Below are positions 1-6,008 of a stretch of DNA of 12,932 nt, one piece after another. Numbering within the stretch: the stretch's first letter is position 1; each line of letters begins with the position of its first letter. The notes under the pieces are model-generated. The model worked only from the letters and a program-made list of their open reading frames with translations, did not search any database and was not told the DNA's origin. Made by a program: the position numbers and the translations under genes. This DNA is from Candidatus Altarchaeota archaeon (lineage in GTDB: Archaea; Altiarchaeota; Altiarchaeia; IMC4; QMZM01): assembly GCA_015523055.1 (NCBI GenBank), contig WALD01000040.1:1-12932 (forward strand), written 5' to 3'.

Positions 1-430
1 CTATATGCGGCCTTTCCGCAGAGTCAATTGCTATGGAGCAGTGTCCCATGAACGTCCCTGGATTTGTTGATACGTTCTCCTTGATAACGGCCCCGCCATC
101 ATATTTAGCATAAACCAGGTTGTTTCCTTTTCCATAGCAGATGTGGATGTTATCGTTGGTGTCAATAGCCATCGAAGCAGACCCGGAGGGGGACTCCTCC
201 ACAGTAATTGAATTGACAACACCATCAGAGAGATAAGCCAATATCAACTTGGAGTCGTTACTTAAATAAATAAAGTAAGGATTTCCTCCGCTACTTAAAT
301 ACAATGCGTCGTCACCTACGGTTTGGCCATAACCTACATTCCAGAACTCCCAGGCATTAGCAGTTGGGCTGATTATTACGAATGCCAGAGCCAGAACAAC
401 CCATCGGCAACCAATTCTCTCAACCGCCAT
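1..430 (-). CDS. Secreted beta-propeller-like repeat protein, N-terminal part
   Basis: The minus-strand frame is open from an ATG at 430 to the window edge (143 complete codons), so the gene is partial and its C-terminus lies outside. The first residues are a typical signal peptide: MAVERIGCRW, a hydrophobic run VVLALAFVIISP, then a probable signal peptidase site after TANA (about residue 26). The mature part shows two copies, roughly 44 residues apart, of a short unit: SMAIDTNDNIHICY and SIAIDSAERPHI. Units of this shape (S-x-A-I-D-x-n-x-x-x-H-I) are common in secreted archaeal and bacterial propeller proteins. The protein is probably exported and anchored or released at the cell surface; ligand and role are unknown. 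It is divergent from the winged-helix regulator at 563. A TATA-like box at 451-459 sits about 21-29 nt upstream of the ATG, which supports this start. Family assignment is inferred from repeat shape only. Confidence 0.7.
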   Translation of the reverse strand, partial: MAVERIGCRWVVLALAFVIISPTANAWEFWNVGYGQTVGDDALYLSSGGNPYFIYLSNDSKLILAYLSDGVVNSITVEESPSGSASMAIDTNDNIHICYGKGNNLVYAKYDGGAVIKENVSTNPGTFMGHCSIAIDSAERPHI

Positions 431-450
431 GTTAGATATGAAGAGGTAGG

Positions 451-459
451 AAATAAAAG
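451..459 (-). promoter_or_regulatory. TATA-like box for the secreted repeat protein
   Basis: Read on the minus strand the box is CTTTTATTT, ending about 21 nt before the ATG at 430. Archaeal transcription usually starts about 25 nt downstream of the TATA box, so this would give an essentially leaderless message. Inferred from spacing and base composition only. Confidence 0.4.
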
Positions 460-483
460 CCGCCTCTGGTGCCTGTTTTGCTG

Positions 484-521
484 GAATTCCGCCGTATCAG
501 AATTCTTGCATTACAGAATTC
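484..521. promoter_or_regulatory. Three GAATTC palindromes at exact 16-bp spacing (possible operator)
   Basis: GAATTC occurs at 484-489, 500-505 and 516-521, each start exactly 16 bp after the previous one. The array lies between the divergent promoters of the secreted protein (430, -) and the winged-helix regulator (563, +). Regular spacing of a short palindrome in front of a regulator gene is what an autoregulatory operator can look like. The same hexamer is common elsewhere in this window, so an accidental cluster is possible. Confidence 0.3.
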
Positions 522-562
522 AGCCCCCTTTCTTTAACACCTGTTCCATAATTAAGAACAAT

Positions 563-1084
563 ATGATACCAAAGGGCAGGAAAAAGGTGCTTGGTGTCTT
601 TATGGATTCACCCCTTGACGAGTTCCATCTCAGGGAGATATCAAGAAGGGCGGGAATTTCAGTGAATAACACCCACAGGTATCTTAATCAGTTTTTGGAT
701 AAAGGATTCTTCCGGGCCAGGGAAAGAGACAACAGGAAACTCTTCAGGCTTAATCTGGAGAACGAATTTCTTCTGAAGATGATGGAGTACCTTGAGGTAG
801 AGAGAAGGGATGACTTCTTCAGGAAGCGGCCGGAGATGGGAAGGCTGAGGGGCGTGACAGGGGAGGTAAGGGAGGCGATAAAGGGGGTTGTTATGGTCGT
901 GTTCGACAGAGAGAGGGGAGATGTTCTGGTCGTTGTAAACGAAAAGGAGCATGTGGTGGAGAGCAGGGTGATGAGAGTAATGGATGTAAAGGGGTTCAAA
1001 AAGTCGCTTGAGGAGAATTTGTTAAAGAACAGGGTGGTTCTCTATAACGAGTTTGGGTTCTGGAGAGCCCTGTCAGAATCTTAG
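563..1084 (+). CDS. Winged-helix regulator with a shortened nucleotidyltransferase-like C-terminal domain
   Basis: The frame is open from 323, but protein-like sequence begins only at the ATG at 563 (MIPKGRKKVLG...), giving 173 residues; the earlier part overlaps the start of the divergent gene and reads as non-coding. Residues about 5-65 look like a winged helix-turn-helix (FHLREISRRAGISVNNTHRY, then a basic wing DNRKLFRL). The C-terminal half (MVVFDRERGDVLVVV ... FKKSLEENLLKNRVVLYNEFGFWRAL) resembles archaeal helix-turn-helix proteins that carry a MNT-type nucleotidyltransferase fold. The catalytic G-S-x-x-R-G and S-D-x-D signature expected near residues 110-125 is missing, so this domain is probably not an enzyme. 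Its likely role is transcriptional control, perhaps of itself and of the divergent secreted-protein gene. The last codons lie in a 25-bp sequence repeated at 1717. Regulator call fairly sure; domain relationship inferred. Confidence 0.75.
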   Translation: MIPKGRKKVLGVFMDSPLDEFHLREISRRAGISVNNTHRYLNQFLDKGFFRARERDNRKLFRLNLENEFLLKMMEYLEVERRDDFFRKRPEMGRLRGVTGEVREAIKGVVMVVFDRERGDVLVVVNEKEHVVESRVMRVMDVKGFKKSLEENLLKNRVVLYNEFGFWRALSES

Positions 1085-1095
1085 CGACTGCTGGA
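1071..1095. repeat. 25-bp direct repeat, left copy
   Basis: This sequence (tgtcagaatc ... gctgga) is identical, base for base, to 1717-1741; the match ends at 1070/1716 on one side and 1096/1742 on the other. It contains the last codons and the TAG stop (1082-1084) of the winged-helix gene. Its twin contains the stop and last codons of pyrF. Together they bound 621 bp that hold the PIN gene and a small ORF. Confidence 0.95.
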
Positions 1096-1104
1096 TTTTA
1101 TTAT
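1096..1104 (+). promoter_or_regulatory. TATA-like box for the PIN gene
   Basis: TTTTATTAT starts directly after the left 25-bp repeat and ends about 25 nt before the ATG at 1129. The spacing fits a leaderless archaeal transcript. It lies inside the repeat-bounded segment, so the segment carries its own promoter. Confidence 0.4.
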
Positions 1105-1128
1105 CTGCCATATCTAAATACTGACAAT

Positions 1129-1601
1129 ATGTCAATGCTGATAGATACAAATGTCTATGGATATGCCATTGAAGAAGACGAGAAAAGTGAGGATTCCAGA
1201 CGTGTTTTGGAATATGGGAAGGGTACAGGGCAAAATCCTATGGAAGTCTGATAATGGTGACAGAGTTGTACGAGAGCAAGCGACAGGAAGAACTGTTGGG
1301 GCTTTTTTCATCATCCGTTGGTTTAATAGTTGGATTAGAGATATCTGAAAGACTGCCGGAATGCAATAAACTGGCGTGGAGATATTTGCAGGAGCTGAGA
1401 CTGGAGAAAAGCAGCCTGCCTGACTGCAGATTGCTAGCAATAGCAAGTGCTGCAGGTATAGATATGATCATAACCTGGAACAGAAGAGGTGTATTCAGTA
1501 AGGATTCATTAAAAAAGGTGGGGAAGATAAATCAGGAGAAGCGATATAAAACACCAAAGATATTTACTCCCTTGGAGTTTCTTTCTCGAATTTCCTCTTG
1601 A
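1129..1601 (+). pseudogene. PIN-domain toxin/ribonuclease gene, frameshifted
   Basis: The ATG at 1129 opens a 40-residue frame with the start of a PIN domain (MSMLIDTNVYGYAIEEDEKS), stopped by TGA at 1249-1251. The rest continues in another frame, open from about 1173 to the TGA at 1599-1601: ...SYGSLIMVTELYESKR... then LPDCRLLAIASAAGIDMIIT and WNRRGVFSKDSLKK. Joined, the two frames give about 157 residues, normal for a PIN domain. The expected acidic residues are all present across the two frames: D in LIDTN, E in VTELYE, D in LPDCR, then N in TWNRR. The offset equals loss of one base or gain of two, most simply near 1228-1235 (run AGGGCAAAA). PIN proteins are Mg-dependent RNases, often VapC toxins. 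No VapB-like antitoxin lies upstream. A sequencing error, a true pseudogene or programmed frameshifting are all possible. The 3' end overlaps the antisense ORF at 1564-1683. Confidence 0.75.
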
Positions 1602-1683
1602 ACATGGAGTACTCTCTGAGACCACGTCTCTTGCGTATTCCTCTAAGTTCTTTGACCGTCTTTGGAATTTTGTCCCTTTTCAT
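1564..1683 (-). CDS. Small basic protein of 39 residues inside the PIN cassette, hypothetical
   Basis: This minus-strand frame runs from an ATG at 1683 to a TAA at 1564-1566 and encodes MKRDKIPKTVKELRGIRKRR followed by a further Lys/Arg-rich stretch ending KFEKETPRE. Well over a third of its residues are Lys or Arg, so nucleic-acid binding is plausible. I do not recognise a family. A strong TATA-like box (TATAAAAATA on the plus strand, 1707-1716) lies about 24 nt before the ATG, the same geometry as the secure genes here. The ORF is convergent with the PIN gene and overlaps its last 38 nt in antisense. It could be an unusual antitoxin, a translated antisense regulator of the PIN message, or chance. 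No antitoxin fold can be identified. Confidence 0.4.
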   Translation of the reverse strand: MKRDKIPKTVKELRGIRKRRGLREYSMFKRKFEKETPRE

Positions 1684-1706
1684 TGATTTAATATGGTGAT
1701 TTGAAG

Positions 1707-1716
1707 TATAAAAATA
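1707..1716 (-). promoter_or_regulatory. TATA-like box facing into the cassette from its right end
   Basis: Read on the minus strand the box is TATTTTTATA. It ends directly against the right 25-bp repeat and stands about 24 nt before the ATG at 1683. Together with the box at 1096 it makes two inward-facing promoters at the ends of the 621-bp segment. Confidence 0.45.
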
Positions 1717-1741
1717 TGTCAGAATCTTAGCGACTGCTGGA
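1717..1741. repeat. 25-bp direct repeat, right copy
   Basis: Exact copy of 1071-1095, offset 646 bp. On the minus strand it encodes the last residues of PyrF (QQSLRF) and its TGA stop (1719-1721). Removing one repeat unit would leave the winged-helix gene and pyrF convergent with a 12-bp tail-to-tail overlap. Confidence 0.95.
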
Positions 1742-2474
1742 ATTCTCTGGCTTTTTGGGCTGGATTTCTGGAGTAGATTATTCTCCTGCCTATACTCACC
1801 AGGGAATTTCCCTCAGGAATTTTATTGGCAGTACCTCCCTGCACCCCGACTCCGGGGTAGAGGAGAATTGTTTCCTTACCTGTGATTTCTCTTATCCTCT
1901 GAATCTCTGTTTCCGTTGCATTCTCCGTCAGGCCAACAACAAGACCATCGGCATCCTTTGCCTCTGTGGCTATCCATTGATACTGGGGGATTCCTGAGAT
2001 GGAGAATTCCTTTTGTATTTCTGCCTCCGGATTGGACATTAGCGTCAGAACGAAGATTCCAACGCCGTTGGAGTGGCACTGGCCAATAGCTTCCTTGATG
2101 TTCCCGGCGAAGGGCGAGAAGGTTATTGCATCGAAACCGGCCTTATCTGCCGAGTGAATTGCTGCAAGGTTTGATGAGCCGATGTCAGACAGCTTGTGGT
2201 CAAGGATTGATATAGAACCGGAGGTGTGAATTTTCTGGTTCAGTTCCTGCAACTGCCCCATATCCAGATTAAACAGAATATACTGGGAATTCAGTTTGAA
2301 CGCAGAGGCGTGGGAGGAGGTTTTTTCTATGATATCTGTGCAGAAGCCCATTATGTCGTTATTGGGCATTGTGTTCTCCTTCCTGAGTTCAGGCAGGGCG
2401 GGGTCCAGCCCTATACAAAGGATACTGTTCTTCTCCTCCCTTGCAAGCAGGTATTTCTGCAGGAATTCAGACAT
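1719..2474 (-). CDS. pyrF: Orotidine 5'-phosphate decarboxylase (type 2 subfamily)
   Basis: Catalyses the last step of de novo UMP synthesis, OMP to UMP plus CO2, in the cytoplasm. The 251 residues show the family signatures: GLDPALP near residue 22, the catalytic D-x-K-x-x-D in LDHKLSDIG (D92, K94, D97), the phosphate-loop motif PGVGVQGG (207-214) and VSIGRRII (226-233). The Gln-Gly-Gly motif and the length fit the type 2 subfamily (TIGR02127-like), otherwise best known from bacteria, rather than the shorter common archaeal enzyme. The start at 2474 overlaps the end of pyrC by 8 nt, so it is probably translated from the pyrC message. The final seven codons lie in the 25-bp repeat shared with the end of the winged-helix gene. 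Confidence 0.93.
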   Translation of the reverse strand: MSEFLQKYLLAREEKNSILCIGLDPALPELRKENTMPNNDIMGFCTDIIEKTSSHASAFKLNSQYILFNLDMGQLQELNQKIHTSGSISILDHKLSDIGSSNLAAIHSADKAGFDAITFSPFAGNIKEAIGQCHSNGVGIFVLTLMSNPEAEIQKEFSISGIPQYQWIATEAKDADGLVVGLTENATETEIQRIREITGKETILLYPGVGVQGGTANKIPEGNSLVSIGRRIIYSRNPAQKAREFQQSLRF

Positions 2475-3792
2475 AGCTGACCTCCATTCCGGGGATTTCG
2501 TTTATGTAGCCCTGCTCAAATATTACCTTTCCTCTGACCAGGGTCTTTATGGGTTTGCCCCTCAGTTTATAGCCATCGAAGGGACTCCATCCACATTTCG
2601 TGAACAGATTCTCGTTCTTTACGGTGAATTCTTCATTCATATCGACTATTGTCAGGTCGGCATCATAGCCCTCAGCTATCATCCCCTTGTTTTTTATCCT
2701 GAAGATTTTTGCCGGATTCTCTGCAGTTAGCCTTACAACCTTTTCCAGAGAGAGTGTTCTCTTATTTACCTCGTTCAGAAGCAGGGGGAGGAGGGTTTCA
2801 ACCCCCGGCACCCCGGCTGATGAATTCCAGATACCCCTCTCCCTGGATTCAGGAAGATGGGGGGCATGATCTGAGGCTATAATATCTATCGCTCCAATGG
2901 TAATCCCGTTCCAGAGTGCCTTTCTGTCCTCTTTATTTCTCAGGGGGGGGTTGGTCTTTGCGTATGTCCCCAGTTTTTTGAAATCCTCCCTTTTGAGAAA
3001 GAGGTGGTGGGGCGTTGCTTCAGCAGTCAGCTGCTGGGATTTCCTGTGTTTCTCTATCAACAGGACCTCAAGGGAGGTGCTTACATGGCAGAGATGCAAC
3101 CTGCAATTCGATAACCCGGCGAGGAATATTGCCCTGTTGGCCGCGTCTGCAGCACATATTGGCGGCCTTGAATCTGCATATGCTATGGGATCTTCTCTGC
3201 CATCTTTCTGCAGTTTCTCCGTGAAATATTCTATCATTTCAGCGTTTTCCGCATGGGTTGTTGCCAGAATTCCCTTATTGGCCAGGACCCTTAATCCCTC
3301 ATAGAAGATTGCATCGTTGTTTATCATCAGGTTTCCTGTCGTCGGACCCAGGTAGTATTTTATAGAAGCAACCCCTCCGGCAAGGGAATTCAGTTCCTTC
3401 ATATTTTCGTTAGATGCTCCGAAGTGGAAGCCGTAATCAACCACTGACTTTGAGGACGCTATTCTTCTCTTTTTCTCCAGATTTTCCAGCGTTGTCGTTG
3501 GTGGCTCGGTGTTAGGCATGTCAAGAACGGTTGCTATTCCTCCGGAAGCTGCAGCAGAGGAGCCGGTCTTCCAGTCCTCTTTCGAGCTGGCCCCGGGCTC
3601 CCTGAAGTGAACATGAGCATCTATCAATCCCGGAAGAACGTGATTGCCCTTGGCATCAATAACCTCGCCGGAATCCGGAAGGTTAGAGGTCTTCCTTAGC
3701 TCCTTTATCCTTCCGCCCTCGATGACAATGCCACCCTCAACAATACCATCAGGGAGAACAATCCTTGCATTCTTTATTATCAGGTCGGGCAT
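2467..3792 (-). CDS. pyrC: Dihydroorotase, class I
   Basis: Zinc amidohydrolase converting N-carbamoyl-aspartate to dihydroorotate in pyrimidine synthesis. At 441 residues it has the normal class I length. Visible metal and catalytic elements: H-x-H in DAHVHFREPG (H60, H62), the probable carboxylated bridging lysine K145 in SIKYYLGPTTG, H180 in TTHAE, H236 in LHLCHVST, NPPLR at 281-285 and D308 with H312 in IASDHAPH. PGVETLLPLLL and the C-terminal GYDADLTIVD strand are typical of the superfamily. Allantoinase is a relative, but the pyrF and pyrK neighbours settle the role. A TATA box (TTTATAAG, 3816-3823) ends about 24 nt before the ATG and overlaps the end of pyrK, so pyrC-pyrF may have its own leaderless transcript. 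Confidence 0.95.
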   Translation of the reverse strand: MPDLIIKNARIVLPDGIVEGGIVIEGGRIKELRKTSNLPDSGEVIDAKGNHVLPGLIDAHVHFREPGASSKEDWKTGSSAAASGGIATVLDMPNTEPPTTTLENLEKKRRIASSKSVVDYGFHFGASNENMKELNSLAGGVASIKYYLGPTTGNLMINNDAIFYEGLRVLANKGILATTHAENAEMIEYFTEKLQKDGREDPIAYADSRPPICAADAANRAIFLAGLSNCRLHLCHVSTSLEVLLIEKHRKSQQLTAEATPHHLFLKREDFKKLGTYAKTNPPLRNKEDRKALWNGITIGAIDIIASDHAPHLPESRERGIWNSSAGVPGVETLLPLLLNEVNKRTLSLEKVVRLTAENPAKIFRIKNKGMIAEGYDADLTIVDMNEEFTVKNENLFTKCGWSPFDGYKLRGKPIKTLVRGKVIFEQGYINEIPGMEVSYV

Positions 3793-3815
3793 TTTATAGT
3801 TCTTTGTAGTTCTGC

Positions 3816-3823
3816 TTTATAAG
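3816..3823 (-). promoter_or_regulatory. TATA box for pyrC-pyrF
   Basis: CTTATAAA on the minus strand, 24 nt before the pyrC ATG at 3792. It overlaps the last codons and stop of pyrK, so pyrC-pyrF can be transcribed independently of pyrK. Confidence 0.5.
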
Positions 3824-4581
3824 TCAATTTTTGACCCGGCACTGTCCCGGGAGTATCTGCCGAATTCCGTCCCCACAAGCTGCTGGGCTGTGAATACGGG
3901 ACCGTCTTTGCATACCAGCAATCCATGGGGGCCAATGGAGCACGAACCACAGAGTCCAAAACCGCATTTCATCCATCTCTCAAGCGAGAGCTGGCAGGGG
4001 ATTTTCTCTTTCAGGGAGATATCCGCCACCTTTGACATCATGATTTCAGGGCCGCAGCAGTATATCTGGTCAAATTCCCTGTCCTCAAGAATTCTCTCAA
4101 AGAGCTCATCAGGAAAGCACCTCTCTCCCCCGGATCCATCATCTGTAGTCAGGTGAAGGGAAGCTCCGGAATTCCTGATTCTATCAATAAAGAGAAGCTC
4201 CTTCTTCGTCTTTGCACCATGTATTACGGTAGCCTTCTTTCCGAATTCCTCTATGAGAGGCATTAAGGGTGCAATACCTACCCCCCCGCCTATTATGCAG
4301 GGCATGTTACCCTTAATTTCATAGCCCCTGCCATAGGGCCCGCGAATTCCGACAAGAGAGCCCTTCTTTATCCTGCAGAGATTTCTGGTGAACGGTCCAA
4401 CACCCTTCACAGTGATCTCCAGATTGCCATCCACCCTGCTGGGGGTGAACGGCTTTTCACCAACTGAGGGGAGCCAGAGCATGATGAATTGCCCGGGCCT
4501 GAAATCAAGACTTATGTTTAGAACAAGTGTCTTTGTGGATGGGTTTTCCTTCCTGACATCAAGGATTTTGATCGTCTCCAT
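3817..4581 (-). CDS. pyrK: Dihydroorotate dehydrogenase electron-transfer subunit
   Basis: Iron-sulfur flavoprotein that takes electrons from the catalytic subunit PyrD and passes them to NAD. The frame is open further upstream, but the family N-terminus begins at METIKILDVR, so the ATG at 4581 is chosen (254 residues); a TATA box at 4605-4614 sits 24 nt before it. Ferredoxin reductase-like FAD part: FRPGQFIMLWLP and KPFTPS (residues 27-48). NAD part: CIIGGGVGIAPLMPL (95-109). The [2Fe-2S] site is C206-x4-C211-x2-C214-x9-C224 in MKCGFGLCGSCSIGPHG..C. No pyrD gene lies in the window, although PyrK normally needs one; it must be elsewhere. It is co-oriented with pyrC, 24 nt away. Confidence 0.93.
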   Translation of the reverse strand: METIKILDVRKENPSTKTLVLNISLDFRPGQFIMLWLPSVGEKPFTPSRVDGNLEITVKGVGPFTRNLCRIKKGSLVGIRGPYGRGYEIKGNMPCIIGGGVGIAPLMPLIEEFGKKATVIHGAKTKKELLFIDRIRNSGASLHLTTDDGSGGERCFPDELFERILEDREFDQIYCCGPEIMMSKVADISLKEKIPCQLSLERWMKCGFGLCGSCSIGPHGLLVCKDGPVFTAQQLVGTEFGRYSRDSAGSKIDL

Positions 4582-4604
4582 TGCAATATAGCTATTCAAT
4601 CCTG

Positions 4605-4614
4605 TATTTATATC
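4605..4614 (-). promoter_or_regulatory. TATA box for pyrK
   Basis: GATATAAATA on the minus strand, 24 nt before the pyrK ATG at 4581. It decides between this start and the longer open frame that reaches 4800. Confidence 0.5.
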
Positions 4615-4630
4615 TCTAAGTATATATCCT

Positions 4631-4899
4631 GATTCAAATGCCTTCATACAGGCCAACCTATATATTGACAAAATTCCGCAACATCTACCCTGACCTTTGA
4701 TGAGGTTTTTTTTTGGAGGGCACATAATCTCATGAGTGATTACGGGCTGAACCCAGAAGACATGATTCATGTGGCGTGTGCGTTGGTTAACGAGATACAT
4801 ACGATAGTTTCAGAGGATGATAATCTGGATAGGATGAAGGAAATAAAAGGAATTAGTCTGGATGAACTTTATGAATGCTTTATAGGGAACCCCTTTTAA
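4631..4899 (+). pseudogene. Decayed PIN-domain (VapC-like) gene
   Basis: The frame open from 4669 to the TAA at 4897-4899 reads NSATSTLTFDEVFFW, then RAHNLMSDYGLNPEDMIHVA, then CALVNEIHTIVSEDDNLDRM. This is the end of a PIN domain: S-x-L-T-F-D-E is the central strand with the conserved Glu, L-x-P-x-D-x-I-H-x-A carries the third acidic site, and V-S-E-D-D-N-L-D the last. About 40-50 residues that normally separate FDEV from the HNLM helix are missing, so there is an internal deletion. A second frame just upstream (from 4631, DSNAFIQANLYIDKIPQ, stop at 4691) may be the broken N-terminus with its first Asp. The only ATG-started piece is 55 residues (4732-4899) and would lack half the active site. 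A non-functional remnant is the best reading. The coaD promoter lies in its 3' end. Confidence 0.65.
4879..4885 (+). promoter_or_regulatory. TATA box for coaD-coaB
   Basis: TTTATAG ends 27 nt before the coaD ATG at 4912. It lies inside the last codons of the PIN remnant. No Shine-Dalgarno precedes the ATG. Confidence 0.45.
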
Positions 4900-4911
4900 T
4901 AATAATCCAGG

Positions 4912-5367
4912 ATGTTCGAGAAAGTCGTTATCGGCGGAACCTTTGACATTTTGCACAGGGGCCATAAGAGAATTCTGGAGGTCGGCTTTCAGATATCAAA
5001 GGGGGTAATTATTGGCCTGACATCGGATGAATTTGCAAACAGGTTCAGAGCAACAGAAACATCGCCATATAAGGAGAGGAGAAAGAACCTAGAGAAACTG
5101 GTTCAGGAATTTGACAAACCGTATGAGATTATTAAGATTGACGATTCCTATGGAATTGCGACGATAGATCCGGATATTGACTGCATAGTTGTGAGTGAGG
5201 AAACGCTGCTTAGGGCGCAGGAGATTAATGCAGTCCGGTTCAAAAAGGGTATGGAGAAGCTGTCCATAGTAGTCATTCCGTTGGTTCTTGCCGGGGACGG
5301 CAAGCCTATCTCCGGAGGGAGGATTTCAGGCAGGGAGATTGACACCGATGGCAGGCCGCTAAAATGA
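4912..5367 (+). CDS. coaD: Phosphopantetheine adenylyltransferase, archaeal type
   Basis: Transfers AMP from ATP to 4'-phosphopantetheine to make dephospho-CoA, the penultimate step of CoA synthesis. The 151-residue protein is a single nucleotidyltransferase domain: GGTFDILHRGHKR at residues 8-20 is the G-T-F-D-x-L-H-x-G-H signature, followed by IIGLTSDEFA, VVSEET near residue 94 and GGRISGREID near 134-144, the archaeal form of the ISSTRIR-type motif. It is the archaeal branch related to the eukaryotic CoA synthase domain rather than to bacterial CoaD. The stop overlaps the start of coaB by 4 nt (ATGA), indicating translational coupling. Confidence 0.93.
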   Translation: MFEKVVIGGTFDILHRGHKRILEVGFQISKGVIIGLTSDEFANRFRATETSPYKERRKNLEKLVQEFDKPYEIIKIDDSYGIATIDPDIDCIVVSEETLLRAQEINAVRFKKGMEKLSIVVIPLVLAGDGKPISGGRISGREIDTDGRPLK

Positions 5368-6008
5368 GGGTTCTTATAACCATGGGCCCGACAAGGGAAC
5401 CCATAGACTCTATCCGGTTCATAAGCAATGCCAGCTCCGGGAAAATGGGTTTGGCTCTTGCTCAAGAGGGCATCAGGAGAGGCCATGAGGTCATGATTGT
5501 TTCAGGGCCAGTCAGCATTAAGATTCCCGATGGAATTAAAGTCATCGGTGTTAGAACTGCTGAGGAAATGGTGAATTCTACGCTGCAGGAGCTGAAGCAT
5601 GGCTATGATTTGATGATTTCAACCGCGGCAATTGCCGACTATTCCCCCGAGGAATTAAGGAAGGGCAAGATGGATTCTGGCAAGGGAGAGATTCTGCTGA
5701 GGCTGAAAAGGAACCCCAAACTCACGAAGCTGAGCAGAGAGAATTTCCCTGATTTATTCATAGTCGCATTCAAGGCGGAATTCAATCTATCCAAAGGGAA
5801 ACTTCTGGAGCGGGCGAGAAAGAAGCTGAGTGGCGAGAATCTGAATCGGGTGGTTGCCAATGACATAGGCAGGAACAGGTTCGGGAGCGATAAAACAGAG
5901 GTGTGGATTCTGGGAGGCAAAGAGGTTAAGCATGTCCCGCCGGCTGACAAATCCTCAATAGCCAGGGGGATATGGGATGAGATTGAATCGGCTATTCCGT
6001 CTCCCTGA
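5364..6008 (+). CDS. coaB: Phosphopantothenate-cysteine ligase, stand-alone CoaB domain
   Basis: Joins cysteine to 4'-phosphopantothenate in CoA synthesis. The protein has 214 residues and shows GPTREPIDSIRFISNASSGK (8-27), the nucleotide-binding start of CoaB, AAIADYSP (88-95), VAFKAE (134-139), VANDIG (164-169) and RFGSDKTEV (172-180). Archaeal and bacterial enzymes are usually CoaBC fusions of about 400 residues with an N-terminal flavin-dependent decarboxylase. Here that half is absent and no PASANT-type CoaC motif is seen nearby, so CoaC must be encoded elsewhere. It overlaps coaD by 4 nt, so two separate steps of CoA synthesis are co-translated. The 3' end is overlapped by a weak antisense ORF. 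Confidence 0.9.
   Translation: MRVLITMGPTREPIDSIRFISNASSGKMGLALAQEGIRRGHEVMIVSGPVSIKIPDGIKVIGVRTAEEMVNSTLQELKHGYDLMISTAAIADYSPEELRKGKMDSGKGEILLRLKRNPKLTKLSRENFPDLFIVAFKAEFNLSKGKLLERARKKLSGENLNRVVANDIGRNRFGSDKTEVWILGGKEVKHVPPADKSSIARGIWDEIESAIPSP

Noticed and set aside
323..562. N-terminal extension of the winged-helix regulator, open from 323
   Set aside because: It overlaps the signal-peptide region of the divergent gene, is not protein-like, and the family start fits the ATG at 563.
1151..1348. 65-residue ORF inside the PIN gene
   Set aside because: It is the third frame of the PIN gene and has no domain-like features.
4582..4800. 73-residue extension of PyrK to an ATG at 4800
   Set aside because: PyrK family sequence begins at the ATG at 4581, which has a TATA box 24 nt before it; the extension overlaps the PIN remnant on the other strand.
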